A stretch of DNA of 64,000 bases from Cognatilysobacter tabacisoli (GTDB taxonomy: Bacteria > Pseudomonadota > Gammaproteobacteria > Xanthomonadales > Xanthomonadaceae): assembly GCF_003586305.1 (NCBI RefSeq), contig NZ_KZ987400.1, positions 840,635-904,634 of the forward strand, given 5' to 3'. Under the pieces are notes generated by a model that was given only the letters and a program-made list of their open reading frames with translations, searched no databases and was not told the origin of the DNA. Positions 1 through 11,640 of this stretch are shown piece after piece. Both the position numbers and the translations under genes were made by a program. The number at the start of each line of letters is the position of its first letter. The first letter of the stretch is position 1.

Positions 1-313
1 TCGCCCAGCCCAGCAGCGTCGCGACCGCGATCTGCACGACGGCGCCCGGCAGCGCGATCGCTTTGACGTCGAGTAGGTCGCGCAGCGAGAAGTGCAGGCC
101 GACGCCGAACATCAGCAGGATCACGCCGATCTCGGCCAGCTGCGGCGCGAGCGTCTGGTCGCCGACGAATCCGGGGGTGAAGGGGCCGGCGATGACGCCG
201 GCGATCAGGTAGCCCACCAGCGGCGACAGCCGCAGCCGCTGCGCGATCGCGCCAAAAATGAACGCCAGCACGAAGCCGGCGACGAGGATGGCGATCAGCG
301 AGGTGTGGTGCAT
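1..313 (-). CDS. ybaL: YbaL/KefB-type cation:proton antiporter, N-terminal part
   Basis: Only the first 104 codons lie in the window; the gene continues beyond position 1. The reading frame starts at the ATG read leftward from 313 and begins MHHTSLIAILVAGFVLAF. It continues with the motifs SPLVGYLIAGVIAGPFTPGF and GVILLMFGVGLHFSLRDL, which closely match the N-terminus of E. coli YbaL, a monovalent cation:proton antiporter-2 (CPA2) inner-membrane protein. Three hydrophobic segments are visible. Full-length relatives have about 12 membrane helices followed by a cytoplasmic TrkA-N domain, which cannot be checked here. The ion specificity is inferred from the family only. Confidence 0.85.
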   Translation of the reverse strand, partial: MHHTSLIAILVAGFVLAFIFGAIAQRLRLSPLVGYLIAGVIAGPFTPGFVGDQTLAPQLAEIGVILLMFGVGLHFSLRDLLDVKAIALPGAVVQIAVATLLGWA

Positions 314-452
314 CCGGACTCCTGGCGGGCCGTCCCCAGGTAGGACGGCGTGGGGACGGCGCGTCCGGCCACCGGCGCCGGGCCGGGTGCGGGAAGACGC
401 GCGGGCAGGGCGCGCGTCGCTGCGTGGGAGGCGCCGCCTGAGCCCTTCACCG

Positions 453-458
453 TACAAT
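453..458 (+). promoter_or_regulatory. -10-like hexamer TACAAT, leaderless start of yheS
   Basis: TACAAT ends 6 bases before the yheS ATG at 465. Transcription starting about 7 bases after the hexamer would begin at the start codon itself. No Shine-Dalgarno sequence and no clear -35 box are seen. The same spacing recurs at six other genes in the window. Confidence 0.5.
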
Positions 459-464
459 ATCCGG

Positions 465-2330
<1,866 letters not shown>

Positions 2331-2342
2331 CCGCCCGCGCGG

Positions 2343-3068
2343 TCAGTCGCGCAGGAAGTACTCGACCGTCGTCACCACCCGCACCTTCTTCACGTGCGGG
2401 CTGCCGCGGTCGCGCGCCTCGATCGAAACGACGCCCTGGTTGGCGGTGCGGATGCCGCCCAGGCGCGCGCCGGAGTCCTGCGCGAACTGCTCGGCCGAGC
2501 GCCGCGCGTTGGCGGTCGCCTCGGCGATCAGCGCCGGCTTGATGTCGTTGAGCTTGGTGTAGTCGAACTCCGGGCCGCCGGCGGGGTCGCCCTCGCTGCC
2601 GAGCATCACCCCGGCGCTGACCAGCTCGCCGCTGCGGCGCAGCGCCGCCAGCGCCTCGCCGACCTTGTGGGTGCGCAGGGTCACCGTGGTCGCGTAGCGG
2701 TAGCGCTCCGGCGGGCGGTTCTCGCCGTAGGCCCAGGCCCAGCGGTCCTCGAGCCGCGGCGGCGAGGCGACGATCTCGTCGGGCTTGAAGCCCGCGCGGG
2801 CGAAGAAGTCGCGGATCGTCTTCGAGTTCGCGTCAAGCCGGCGCTGCACGTCGGCCAGGTCGTTGCCGCCGACCGTGTGCGCCAGCGGCCACACGACGAG
2901 GTCGGCGTCGACGACCTTCTCGGCCGAGCCCTTGACCGTGACGAAGCGGTCCTGCGTGCGCAGCCGGGCCATGCCGTCGGCGGCGAACCAGCCGGCGCCG
3001 ACCAGGCCGAGTGCGATCACGGCGGCGGCCACCACGTTGCGGGCGGTGCGGGGGCGAGCGTCGTTCAT
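2343..3068 (-). CDS. SIMPL domain-containing exported/anchored protein
   Basis: A 241-residue protein of the SIMPL (DUF541, YggE-like) family. An N-terminal hydrophobic segment at about residues 11-31 is either a signal anchor or a signal peptide, placing the domain in the periplasm. The body carries the family's alternating hydrophobic strands (RFVTVKGSAEKVVDADLVVW) and the Ala-rich helix near residues 175-190. E. coli YggE is linked to oxidative stress, but the molecular function of SIMPL proteins is not settled. The start is the ATG read from 3068, preceded by CCGGAG; the frame is open further upstream but without family-like sequence. It converges on yheS with a 12-base gap and is divergent from the zinc-ribbon gene. 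Confidence 0.82.
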   Translation of the reverse strand: MNDARPRTARNVVAAAVIALGLVGAGWFAADGMARLRTQDRFVTVKGSAEKVVDADLVVWPLAHTVGGNDLADVQRRLDANSKTIRDFFARAGFKPDEIVASPPRLEDRWAWAYGENRPPERYRYATTVTLRTHKVGEALAALRRSGELVSAGVMLGSEGDPAGGPEFDYTKLNDIKPALIAEATANARRSAEQFAQDSGARLGGIRTANQGVVSIEARDRGSPHVKKVRVVTTVEYFLRD

Positions 3069-3192
3069 CGGACAGGCTCCGGCAGGCGGTGGGCGGCGGA
3101 CGTGCGCGCAGCATAAGTCGCGTCGCGGGCTTGAAACCGCCGGGCCCGCGCCCCAAGGTTGGCGCCCGTTCAAACCCCACGGCCTGCCCACG

Positions 3193-3534
3193 ATGCCGAT
3201 CTACGCCTTCGAGTGCGCCGCCTGCGGCCACGCCTTCGACCGTCTGCAGAAGCTGTCCGACGCCGATCCGACCCAGTGCCCGGCCTGTGGCGAGCCGCAG
3301 GTGCGCCGGCAGCTGACCGCGCCGCAGTTCCGCCTCGCCGGCGGCGGCTGGTACGAGACCGACTTCAAGAAGGACGGCGACAAGAAGCGCAACCTGGCCG
3401 GCGACGGCGGGCAGGCCGCGCCGGCCGCGTCGAGCGGCAGCGAGGGCGGCGGCGCGGCGTCGGGCGCGACCAAGGCCGCCGAGCCCAAGCCCGCCGCGTC
3501 CGCGCCGGCGCCGAAGAGCGGCGACGCCGGCTGA
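3193..3534 (+). CDS. FmdB-family zinc ribbon protein
   Basis: A 113-residue protein beginning MPIYAFECAACGHAF, the typical opening of FmdB/CxxC_CxxC_SSSS regulatory proteins. Two CxxC pairs (CAAC near residue 8 and CPAC near residue 33) form a probable zinc ribbon in the first 45 residues. The rest is low-complexity Ala/Gly/Ser/Pro/Lys sequence with no recognisable fold. The start is the ATG at 3193, since anything further upstream would add non-family residues. The molecular role is unknown; the name comes from a protein of the formamidase/acetamidase operon of Methylophilus. It lies upstream of aspS, separated by the oppositely oriented DUF3011 gene. Confidence 0.85.
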   Translation: MPIYAFECAACGHAFDRLQKLSDADPTQCPACGEPQVRRQLTAPQFRLAGGGWYETDFKKDGDKKRNLAGDGGQAAPAASSGSEGGGAASGATKAAEPKPAASAPAPKSGDAG

Positions 3535-3565
3535 AGCCGGCGCGCCGGCCGCGTTGCCGCCACCG

Positions 3566-3598
3566 CAACAAAAAAAGCGGCGCCGTCTCCGGCGCCGC
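3566..3598 (-). terminator. intrinsic terminator of the DUF3011 gene
   Basis: Read on the minus strand, a GC-rich hairpin (arms 3591-3598 and 3577-3584, each 8 bp, with a short loop) is followed by a run of seven T bases (3570-3576). It lies 24 bases past the stop of the leftward DUF3011 gene. On the plus strand the T-run is absent, so termination of the zinc-ribbon transcript here would be weaker. Confidence 0.8.
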
Positions 3599-3621
3599 CT
3601 TGCTGTGCAGCGGTGCGAGGC

Positions 3622-4362
3622 TCAGTACGTGCCGAACCGGCCGCGGCAGCCGCCGCTGACCCAGATCGCGCTGCGGCCCTGGCGGCCCCAGGTGCGGCCT
3701 TCGACGCACGCCGCCCGCGACAGCTGCTGGATCAGTCGCGGCTGGCCGTAGCGCGCATTCCATGCGCACGTCACGGTGCGGCCCTCGACGCTCGAGCAGG
3801 TCACCGAATAGTCGTTGGCGTTGCCGCCGCCGCCCCAGCCGCCGCGGCCGGGCGCGAACTCGGCGCGGCAACCCTTCCAGACCGTGATCAGGCCCGGCTG
3901 CGAGTTCCAGGTCTGGCCCTCGATGCACGGGCTCTTCGACAGCTGGCGCACCAGCCGGGCAGGGGCTTGCCACTGGGTCGGGCAGCGGCGCGCGTCGCCG
4001 TCCTTGCTCTCGCAGCGGACCACCTGGCCGCCACCGGGGTAGCCCGGTCCGCCGGGATAGCCAGGGTAGTTGCCGCCGCCGCCGCTGCCGCCGAGCGAGC
4101 GGGCGATGTCGGACTTGATCTGGCTGAAGCCCCAGTTCGAGCGGTTGACCTGGTCGAGGTAGAAGCGCAGCTGGTCGTCGGGAATGCGGCGGCCGTTCGA
4201 CTGCTCCTGGTATTCGAGGCTGATCACGCGGACCTGGTCGTTGTACGCCAGCCCGCGCAGGTCTTCGGGCGCGTACGCGCGCTCGGCGCGCTGCGCGCCG
4301 GCGGGCAGGGCGAGCGTGGCCAGGCACAGGGCGGCGAGCAGGGATTTCCACGAGGTGTTCAT
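3622..4362 (-). CDS. secreted protein with two DUF3011 domains
   Basis: A 246-residue protein with a clear signal peptide ([20 protein letters not shown], cleavage after AGA). A 60-residue N-terminal region is followed by a Gly/Pro/Tyr-rich linker. Two homologous DUF3011 units come next (about residues 115-172 and 189-246). Each has four conserved cysteines and the shared core [16 protein letters not shown] / [16 protein letters not shown], ending in a GCR motif. The cysteines probably form disulfides in the periplasm or outside the cell. The start codon is read from 4362 and is preceded by a strong AAGGAG. DUF3011 proteins are frequent in Xanthomonadaceae and have no assigned function. The gene is monocistronic, divergent from aspS and followed by its own terminator. 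Confidence 0.85.
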   Translation of the reverse strand: MNTSWKSLLAALCLATLALPAGAQRAERAYAPEDLRGLAYNDQVRVISLEYQEQSNGRRIPDDQLRFYLDQVNRSNWGFSQIKSDIARSLGGSGGGGNYPGYPGGPGYPGGGQVVRCESKDGDARRCPTQWQAPARLVRQLSKSPCIEGQTWNSQPGLITVWKGCRAEFAPGRGGWGGGGNANDYSVTCSSVEGRTVTCAWNARYGQPRLIQQLSRAACVEGRTWGRQGRSAIWVSGGCRGRFGTY

Positions 4363-4621
4363 GACGGCTCCTTGGTCGGTTCGGCAGTGCGCGGGACACA
4401 CGGAAGGTCGACTCCCAACGGGATGGCGGCCGTGGACCGATGGCGGCCCGGGCGCGATGCCGGCGGGGCTTACGGTCGCGCGCCCGTCGCGTGCCGGCAA
4501 GGGGGCGCCCGCCGGCCGTGCGCCGGCGATTCAGCCAGCCGGCGCGGCCGCCCGCCGGTGGTTGCGCGCTAAACTTGCCGGTTTCGGCGACCGGCCGATG
4601 CGACCCCCGGAGCTTTCCCCC

Positions 4622-6394
4622 ATGCGGACCCATTTCTGCGGCCTGATCGACGAGTCGATGATCGGCCAGACCGTCACCCTGTGCGGCTGGGCCGACGTCG
4701 CCCGCGACCTGGGCGGGCTGTGCTTCATCGACCTGCGCGACCACGAGGGCATCGTGCAGATCGTCGCCGAGCCGGACGCGGGCGCGGCCGGCAATGCCCA
4801 GGTGATCGCCGCCGCGGCGCAGGTCGGCTACGAGGACTGCCTGCGCATCACCGGCACCGTCCGCGCGCGCCACGCGGTCAACGACAAGATCCGCACCGGC
4901 AAGGTCGAAGTGGTCGCGACGAAGATCGAGCTGCTCAACAAGGCCGAGCCGCTGCCGTTCCACGCGCACGAGAACCCGGGCGAGGACATCCGCCTCAAGT
5001 ACCGCTACCTCGACCTGCGCACGCCGGACATGCAGCGCAAGATGCGCACCCGGACGAAGCTGGTGGCCGCGCTGCGCCGCTACCTCGACGAACGCGGCTT
5101 CCAGGACCTCGAGACGCCGATCCTGACCAAGGCCACGCCGGAAGGCGCCCGCGACTTCCTGGTGCCGGCGCGCATGCACCCGGGCGAGTTCTACGCGCTG
5201 CCGCAGTCCCCGCAGCTGTTCAAGCAGATCCTGATGATGGCGGGCTTCGACCGCTACTACCAGATCGCGCGCTGCTTCCGCGACGAGGCGCTGCGCGCCG
5301 ACCGCCAGCTCGAGTTCACCCAGCTCGACATGGAGTTCGCGTGGGTCGGCGAGCGCGACGTGCAGGACCTCACCGAGGACATGGTCCGCCACGTGTTCCG
5401 TGAAGTGATGGACGTGGAGTTGGCCAGCCAGTTCCCGCGCATGACCTACGCCGAGGCGATGCGCCGCTATGGCTCGGACAAGCCGGACCTGCGCATCGCG
5501 CTGGAGTTCGTCGACGTGGCCGAGCTGGTGAAGGGCTGCGAGTTCAAGGTGTTCACCGACGCCGCCAGCGATCCGGACGGCCGCGTCGTCGCGCTGCGCA
5601 TCCCGGGCGGTGCGTCGCTGTCGCGCAAGCAGATCGACGAGTACGCCGCGCACGCCGCGAAGTACGGCGCCAAGGGGCTGGCCTACGTGAAGCTCGACGA
5701 GGCCGGCGCGGTCAATTCGCCGATCGCGAAGTTCTTCGCCGACGACGCGTTCAAGGCCCTGCTCGAGGCGATCGGCCTGCGCAACGGCGACATCGCGTTC
5801 TTCGGCGCCGGCGCCTACAAGACCGCCAGCGACTTCATGGGCGCGCTGCGGCTCAAGGCCGGCAAGGACTTCGGTCTGGTCGAGGACCGGTGGGCGCCGC
5901 TGTGGGTCACCGACTTCCCGATGTTCGAGTGGGACGACGAAAGCGGTCGCTACGTCGCGTTGCACCACCCGTTCACGGCGCCGGCGGTCGATTCGATCGA
6001 CGACCTGCGCGCGAACGCGAAGACCGCGGTCAGCCGCGGCTACGACATGGTGCTCAACGGCAACGAGATCGGCGGCGGTTCGATCCGCATCCACAACTCG
6101 GCGATGCAGTCGGCGGTGTTCGAGCTGCTCGGCATCGGCAAGGACGAGGCCGAGCTGAAGTTCGGCTTCCTGCTCGACGCGCTGAAGTACGGCGCGCCGC
6201 CGCACGGAGGCATCGCGTTCGGCATCGACCGCATCGCCGCGCTGATGGCCGGCACCGAGTCGATCCGCGACGTCATCGCGTTCCCGAAGACCACCACCGC
6301 GCAGTGCCTGATGACCGGCGCGCCGTCGCCGATCCCCGACGCGCAGCTGGCCGAGGTGCACGTGGCGGTGCGACCGGTCGCGCCGAAGGCCTGA
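4622..6394 (+). CDS. aspS: aspartate--tRNA ligase
   Basis: A 590-residue class II aminoacyl-tRNA synthetase, the same length as E. coli AspRS. The N-terminal OB-fold anticodon-binding domain opens with [18 protein letters not shown]. Class II motif 1 (the [14 protein letters not shown] region), motif 2 ([13 protein letters not shown]) and the C-terminal motif 3 ([12 protein letters not shown]) are all present. A bacterial-type insertion (GAD) domain lies between motifs 2 and 3. One position differs from the E. coli sequence: the motif after motif 2 reads RQLEFTQLD where E. coli has RQPEFTQID. The start at 4622 gives the family N-terminus. A TAAACT hexamer at 4570-4575 may be the -10 element. 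The enzyme charges tRNA-Asp in the cytoplasm. Confidence 0.97.
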   Translation: MRTHFCGLIDESMIGQTVTLCGWADVARDLGGLCFIDLRDHEGIVQIVAEPDAGAAGNAQVIAAAAQVGYEDCLRITGTVRARHAVNDKIRTGKVEVVATKIELLNKAEPLPFHAHENPGEDIRLKYRYLDLRTPDMQRKMRTRTKLVAALRRYLDERGFQDLETPILTKATPEGARDFLVPARMHPGEFYALPQSPQLFKQILMMAGFDRYYQIARCFRDEALRADRQLEFTQLDMEFAWVGERDVQDLTEDMVRHVFREVMDVELASQFPRMTYAEAMRRYGSDKPDLRIALEFVDVAELVKGCEFKVFTDAASDPDGRVVALRIPGGASLSRKQIDEYAAHAAKYGAKGLAYVKLDEAGAVNSPIAKFFADDAFKALLEAIGLRNGDIAFFGAGAYKTASDFMGALRLKAGKDFGLVEDRWAPLWVTDFPMFEWDDESGRYVALHHPFTAPAVDSIDDLRANAKTAVSRGYDMVLNGNEIGGGSIRIHNSAMQSAVFELLGIGKDEAELKFGFLLDALKYGAPPHGGIAFGIDRIAALMAGTESIRDVIAFPKTTTAQCLMTGAPSPIPDAQLAEVHVAVRPVAPKA

Positions 6395-6403
6395 CGCGCG
6401 GCG

Positions 6404-6946
6404 ATGCCGGAGCCGCGCGCCCCGCTGGCGATCCGCCGCGCCACCGTCGCCGACGCCGCGACGCTGTCGCGGCTGGCGGCGCGCACCTTCACCGAGACCT
6501 TCGGCCACCTGTACCCGGCCGAGGACCTGCGCGCCTTCCTCGACGAAGCCTACGCGGTCGACAAGCAGGAGGTGATCCTGGGCCACCCGGACTACGCGGT
6601 GTGGCTGCTCGAGGACGCCGACGGCGAGGCGGTCGGCCACGCCGCGGCGGGCCCGTGCGGCCTGCCGCACCCGGACGTGCAGCCGGGCGACGGCGAGCTC
6701 AAGCGCCTGTACGTGCTGGCCGGTGCGCAGAACGGCGGCTGGGGCGGGCGACTGTTCGACGCGGCGCTGCAGTGGCTCGAGCGCGACGGCCCGCGCACGC
6801 TGTGGATCGGCGTGTGGAGCGGCAACCTCGGCGCACAGCGCTTCTACGCGCGCCACGGCTTCGTCCACGTCGGCGACTACGAGTTCCCGGTCGGCCGGGT
6901 CCGCGACCACGAGTTCATCCTGCGCCGCGCGCCGCGCGGCGCCTGA
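6404..6946 (+). CDS. GNAT-family N-acetyltransferase
   Basis: A 180-residue protein with the GCN5-related acetyltransferase fold. It starts with IRRATVADAATLSRLAARTF, a typical first strand and helix. The central strand reads ELKRLYVLAGAQNGGWGGRL, corresponding to the acetyl-CoA-binding motif A, and the late motif is GNLGAQRFYARHGFVHVGDY. The substrate cannot be told from sequence. The gene follows aspS by 9 bases in the same direction and is probably co-transcribed. GC content and codon use look like the neighbours. Confidence 0.88.
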   Translation: MPEPRAPLAIRRATVADAATLSRLAARTFTETFGHLYPAEDLRAFLDEAYAVDKQEVILGHPDYAVWLLEDADGEAVGHAAAGPCGLPHPDVQPGDGELKRLYVLAGAQNGGWGGRLFDAALQWLERDGPRTLWIGVWSGNLGAQRFYARHGFVHVGDYEFPVGRVRDHEFILRRAPRGA

Positions 6947-6968
6947 CCGCGACGGGCCTCCGTCCGCG

Positions 6969-6974
6969 TAGGCT
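6969..6974 (+). promoter_or_regulatory. -10-like hexamer TAGGCT before the alpha/beta hydrolase gene
   Basis: TAGGCT ends 6 bases before the ATG at 6981, and no ribosome-binding sequence is present. This fits the leaderless-start pattern seen at other genes of the window. The match to the -10 consensus is weaker than at queE or bioA. Confidence 0.35.
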
Positions 6975-6980
6975 GTCGGC

Positions 6981-7592
6981 ATGACCCGACGCGTCGTCCT
7001 GCTGCACGGCCTGTGGATGCCCCGCGCCTCGATGCGCTGGATGGCCGCGCGCCTGCGCGACGCCGGCTACGCGCCGTCGCTCTTCAGCTACGCGACGGTC
7101 AGCGGCGGCCCCGAAGCCGCGGTGCCGGCGCTGGTCGCGACGCTGCGGCGCGAGCCGTGCCACGTCCTCGCGCACAGCCTCGGCGGGCTGGTCACGCTGC
7201 GCGCGCTGCAGGACGCGCCGCAGCTGCCGGTCGAACGCGTCGTGTGCCTGGGCTCGCCGCTGTGCGGCAGCGCCGCCGCGACCGGCCTGGCGCGGCTGCC
7301 GCTGGCGGCGGCGTCGCTCGGGCGCAGCGCCGAGCTGCTGCGCTCGGGCTGCGGCGCGTGGACCGGCCGCGCCGAGGTCGGCGTCGTCGCCGGGCGCACG
7401 CCGCTCGGCCTCGGCCAGCTGTTCGGGCGCTTCCGCGGCGACAACGACGGCACCGTCGGCGTCGACGAGACCCGCATCGACGGCCTCGCCGGCCACGCGG
7501 TGATCCCGACCAGCCACACCGGGCTGCTGTTCTCGCCGGAAGCGGCGCGGCTGGCGGTGGGCTTCCTGCAGGACGGGCGCTTCCCGGCCTGA
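6981..7592 (+). CDS. alpha/beta-hydrolase fold protein
   Basis: A 203-residue protein. It opens with RRVVLLHGLWMPRASM, the HG oxyanion motif of alpha/beta hydrolases. The nucleophile elbow AHSLGG follows at about residues 55-60, with Ser as the likely nucleophile. A late Asp (DNDGTV) and His (SHTGLL) can complete the triad, an arrangement like that of small lipase/PGAP1-type esterases. No signal peptide is visible, so a cytoplasmic location is likely. The substrate is unknown. The gene starts 34 bases after the acetyltransferase gene with its own putative -10 element. Confidence 0.87.
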   Translation: MTRRVVLLHGLWMPRASMRWMAARLRDAGYAPSLFSYATVSGGPEAAVPALVATLRREPCHVLAHSLGGLVTLRALQDAPQLPVERVVCLGSPLCGSAAATGLARLPLAAASLGRSAELLRSGCGAWTGRAEVGVVAGRTPLGLGQLFGRFRGDNDGTVGVDETRIDGLAGHAVIPTSHTGLLFSPEAARLAVGFLQDGRFPA

Positions 7593-7670
7593 GCGGCCTG
7601 CGCTGGCGGGATGCCCGCACGCCGGGTCGAGTAGAATTCGCCCCCCGTACCGGACGCCGAAGAACACGCC

Positions 7671-8393
<723 letters not shown>

Positions 8394-8474
8394 GTCGCGT
8401 GCCCGGCCCGCGGTCCTCCGCCGCATCCGGGCGCACCCCGCCATGACCCGCACCCGCCACGGCGCGTCCGCGTG

Positions 8475-8993
8475 ATGCGCATCCTCGGCATCGACCCGGG
8501 CTCGCAGCGCACCGGCATCGGCGTCATCGACGTCGCCGCCGACGGCCGCTGCAGCTACGTGCACGCCCAGGCGATCAAGCTGCTCGACGCGGCCGATTTC
8601 CCGTCGCGGCTCGGCCTGCTGTGCGAGGTGCTCGAATCCGTGCTCGACCAGTGGCAGCCGCAGCAGGTCGCGATCGAGACGGTGTTCATGGACAAGTCGG
8701 CGACGTCGGCGCTGAAGCTCGGCCATGCGCGCGGCGCGGCGCTGGCGACGGTCGTGCGCCGCCACCTGCCGATCAGCGAGTACGCCCCGCGCGTGATCAA
8801 GCAGTCGCTGGTCGGCCGCGGCGCCGCCGACAAGGACCAGGTCCAGCACATGGTCCGCCTGCTGCTGAGCCTGCCGGAAGTGAAGCTGCAGGCCGACGCG
8901 GCCGACGCGCTGGCCGTCGCGCTGACCCATGCGCACATGAGCGCGACCGCGTCGCGCACCGGCATCAGCACCCAGCTGCTGCGCCGGCGCTAG
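8475..8993 (+). CDS. ruvC: crossover junction endodeoxyribonuclease RuvC
   Basis: A 172-residue Holliday-junction resolvase. Catalytic acidic residues are at the expected places: D7 (ILGIDPGS), E68 (VAIETVFM), D141 and D144 ([11 protein letters not shown]). RuvC works with the RuvAB branch-migration motor to cut four-way junctions during recombinational repair. A GTG at 8472 lies directly before the ATG at 8475; the ATG was chosen because it gives the family N-terminus MRILGIDPG. No obvious ribosome-binding site is visible. It follows yebC by 81 bases and precedes ruvA by 56. Confidence 0.96.
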   Translation: MRILGIDPGSQRTGIGVIDVAADGRCSYVHAQAIKLLDAADFPSRLGLLCEVLESVLDQWQPQQVAIETVFMDKSATSALKLGHARGAALATVVRRHLPISEYAPRVIKQSLVGRGAADKDQVQHMVRLLLSLPEVKLQADAADALAVALTHAHMSATASRTGISTQLLRRR

Positions 8994-9049
8994 CGCTTGC
9001 CCGCAATGACCACCGCAACCACCACCGCCAGCACCGAAGGGGCATCGTC

Positions 9050-9640
9050 GTGATTGGACGCCTGAAAGGCATCGTCGTGCACAAGCAGCCACCGTGGCTC
9101 GTCGTCGACGTGCACGGCGTCGGCTACGAGCTCGAGGCGCCGATGAGCACGTTCTACGACCTGCCCGAGCTGGGCCGGGAAGTCGCGCTGTTCACCCACT
9201 ACGCGCAGAAGGAGGACAGCGTCTCGCTGTACGGCTTCCTCCGCGAGTCCGAGCGCCGGCTGTTCCGCGACGTGCAGCGGGTCACCGGCATCGGCGCCAA
9301 GATCGCGCTGGCGGTCCTGTCGGGCGTGTCGGTCGACGATTTCGCGCGGATGGTGCAGGCCGGCGACGTGACCTCGCTGACCCGCATCCCCGGCATCGGC
9401 AAGAAGACCGCCGAGCGCATGGTCGTCGAACTGCGCGATCGCGCGGCCGACCTGGCCGGCACCGGCGCCACGCTGCCGTCCGGCGGCGTGGCCCACGACC
9501 CGCAGTCCGAGGCGGTGATCGCCCTGCAGCAGCTGGGCTACAAGCCGGCCGAGGCCGCGCGCATGGCGCGCGACGCGATGGCCGACGGCGACGACGCCGC
9601 CACGATCATCCGCAAGGCGCTAAAGTCCGCGCTTCGCTGA
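9050..9640 (+). CDS. ruvA: Holliday junction branch migration protein RuvA
   Basis: A 196-residue protein with the canonical N-terminus (M)IGRLKGIVV. The N-terminal OB-fold domain is followed by two helix-hairpin-helix elements ([16 protein letters not shown] and [17 protein letters not shown]). A flexible linker leads to the C-terminal RuvB-binding domain III ([19 protein letters not shown]). RuvA binds the four-way junction as a tetramer and recruits RuvB. The start codon is GTG at 9050-9052, set by the family N-terminus and supported by GAAGGGG 8 bases upstream. Confidence 0.96.
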   Translation: MIGRLKGIVVHKQPPWLVVDVHGVGYELEAPMSTFYDLPELGREVALFTHYAQKEDSVSLYGFLRESERRLFRDVQRVTGIGAKIALAVLSGVSVDDFARMVQAGDVTSLTRIPGIGKKTAERMVVELRDRAADLAGTGATLPSGGVAHDPQSEAVIALQQLGYKPAEAARMARDAMADGDDAATIIRKALKSALR

Positions 9641-9669
9641 CGCCCCCAACGTCCCGCACAGGCAGGCCC

Positions 9670-11598
9670 ATGGCCAGTTCGACCCCGGATTCCAGCAGCG
9701 CCGCACCCGTCGGCGGGCACGGCCACGCGCAGGCGGGGCTGGCGGCCCTGATCGTCGGCGCGGTCGGCGTGGTGTTCGGCGACATCGGCACCAGCCCGCT
9801 GTACACCATCAAGGAGATGTTCCACCCGCACTTCGGCCTCACGCCCGACGCCGAGACGGTCAAGGGTCTGCTCTCGCTCGGATTCTGGTCGCTGCTGCTG
9901 GTCGTGACGCTGAAGTACGTCATCGTCATCATGCGCGCCGACAACGAAGGCGAGGGCGGCATCATGGCGCTGACCGCGCTGGCCCAGCGCAGCCTGCAGA
10001 AGGGCTCGCGGCTCAGCTACGTGGTCGGCATCCTCGGCATCTTCGGCGCGGCGCTGTTCTTCGGCGACGGCATGATCACCCCGCCGATCACGGTGCTCGG
10101 CGCGGTGGAAGGCCTGGAGGTGATCTCGCCGGTGTTCGGCCAGGCGGTGGTGCCGATCAGCCTGGTGATCCTGTTCGGCCTGTTCGCGTTCCAGCGCTTC
10201 GGCACGGCGAAGGTCGGCAGGGCGTTCGGACCGATCATGATCGCGTGGTTCGTCGTCATCGCCGCGTTCGGCGCGTACAACATCGTGCAGAACCCGCTGG
10301 TGCTGCGCGCGCTGAATCCGTACTGGGCCTGGCATTTCTTCGCCACGCACGAGTGGCACGCGGTCCTGATCCTCGGCGCGGTGGTGCTGACCGTCACCGG
10401 TGGCGAGGCGCTGTACGCCGACATGGGGCACTTCGGCAAGCGGCCGATCCGCTGGGGCTGGTTCGGCTTCGTCCTGCCCGCCCTGACGCTGAACTACTAC
10501 GGCCAGGGCGCGGTGCTGCTGCGCTCGCCGGAGGCGGTCGCCAATCCGTTCTACATGTCGATCCCCGACTGGGCGCAGATACCCATGCTGGTGCTGGCGA
10601 CCACCGCCGCGGCCGTGGCGTCGCAGGCGGTCATCACCGGCGCGTTCTCGGTGACCCGCCAGGCGATCCAGCTCGGCTACCTGCCGCGGCTGGCCATCAA
10701 GTACACCTCGCGCGACACGATCGGGCAGATCTACGTGCCGTCGATCAACTGGATGCTGCTGGGCGCGGTCGTGCTGCTGGTCCTGACCTTCCGCAGCTCC
10801 GGCGCGCTGGCAACCGCATACGGCCTGTCCGTCACCGGCACGATGCTGATCGACACGTTGCTGCTGGCCGTGGTCGCGTACACGCGCTGGCCGGACTCGC
10901 GCAAGTGGGTGCTGCCGCTGTGCGCGCTGTTCCTGCTGATCGACCTGGCGTTCCTGTTCGCCAACGGCGCCAAGCTGCTGAGTGGCATCGGGGCGTGGGT
11001 ACCGCTGTTCATCGGCATCTTCGCCTTCACGATGATGCGCACCTGGCGTCGCGGCCGCGAACTGCTCCACGGGGAAATCCGCAAGGAAGGCATCCAGCTC
11101 GACGTGTTCCTGCCCGGGCTGATGCTGGCCCCGCCGGTGCGGGTGCCCGGCACCGCGGTGTTCCTGACCGCCGACAAGACCGTCGTACCGCACGCGATGC
11201 TGCATAACCTCAAGCACAACAAGGTGCTGCACGAGCGCAACGTGTTCCTGACGGTGGACACCTTGAACGTGCCCTACGCGGCGAAGGACAAGCGTTTGAA
11301 GATCGAATCGATCGGCGATGATTTCTATCGCGTCGTCATCAAGTTCGGTTTCATGGAGACCCCGGACGTTCCGCTGGCCCTGATGCGTTCGTGCGACGCG
11401 GGGGGCATCTACTTCGATCCGATGGAAACGACCTACTTCACCAGTCGCGAGACGGTTGTCGCCGGCCGCCACCGCGGCATGCCGATCTGGCGTGACAAGG
11501 TGTTCGCGCTGATGCACCGCAACGCCGCGCCGGCGACCGGATTCTTCCGCATCCCGGGCAACCGGCTGGTCGAGTTGGGCGCGCAGATCGAGATCTAG
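9670..11598 (+). CDS. kup: KUP-family low-affinity potassium transporter
   Basis: A 642-residue inner-membrane protein with about 12 membrane-spanning segments in the first 440 residues and a C-terminal cytoplasmic domain. Family motifs are clear: [19 protein letters not shown] in helix 1, [13 protein letters not shown], and [22 protein letters not shown] transporters import K+ with protons. The start at 9670 follows GGCAGGCCC. It sits between ruvA (29 bases upstream) and ruvB (42 bases downstream). It has no functional link to recombination that I know of, so the shared position is probably historical. Confidence 0.95.
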   Translation: MASSTPDSSSAAPVGGHGHAQAGLAALIVGAVGVVFGDIGTSPLYTIKEMFHPHFGLTPDAETVKGLLSLGFWSLLLVVTLKYVIVIMRADNEGEGGIMALTALAQRSLQKGSRLSYVVGILGIFGAALFFGDGMITPPITVLGAVEGLEVISPVFGQAVVPISLVILFGLFAFQRFGTAKVGRAFGPIMIAWFVVIAAFGAYNIVQNPLVLRALNPYWAWHFFATHEWHAVLILGAVVLTVTGGEALYADMGHFGKRPIRWGWFGFVLPALTLNYYGQGAVLLRSPEAVANPFYMSIPDWAQIPMLVLATTAAAVASQAVITGAFSVTRQAIQLGYLPRLAIKYTSRDTIGQIYVPSINWMLLGAVVLLVLTFRSSGALATAYGLSVTGTMLIDTLLLAVVAYTRWPDSRKWVLPLCALFLLIDLAFLFANGAKLLSGIGAWVPLFIGIFAFTMMRTWRRGRELLHGEIRKEGIQLDVFLPGLMLAPPVRVPGTAVFLTADKTVVPHAMLHNLKHNKVLHERNVFLTVDTLNVPYAAKDKRLKIESIGDDFYRVVIKFGFMETPDVPLALMRSCDAGGIYFDPMETTYFTSRETVVAGRHRGMPIWRDKVFALMHRNAAPATGFFRIPGNRLVELGAQIEI

Positions 11599-11628
11599 CA
11601 GGCATCCGTCGCCGGCCGCCGGCTCGCG

Positions 11629-11634
11629 CATAAT
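11629..11634 (+). promoter_or_regulatory. -10-like hexamer CATAAT, leaderless start of ruvB
   Basis: CATAAT ends 6 bases before the ruvB ATG at 11641, with no ribosome-binding site between. It would give ruvB its own promoter, separate from ruvC-ruvA, which fits with kup having been placed between them. Confidence 0.5.
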
Positions 11635-11640
11635 CCCCGC

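Noticed and set aside
258-464. 69-codon upstream extension of yheS
   Set aside because: It has no similarity to YheS, overlaps the promoter region, and the ATG at 465 gives the family N-terminus.
3365-6982. Very long minus-strand open frame opposite aspS and neighbours
   Set aside because: It is an antisense shadow caused by high GC at third codon positions; the Arg/Ala-rich product has no domain, and real genes lie on the other strand.
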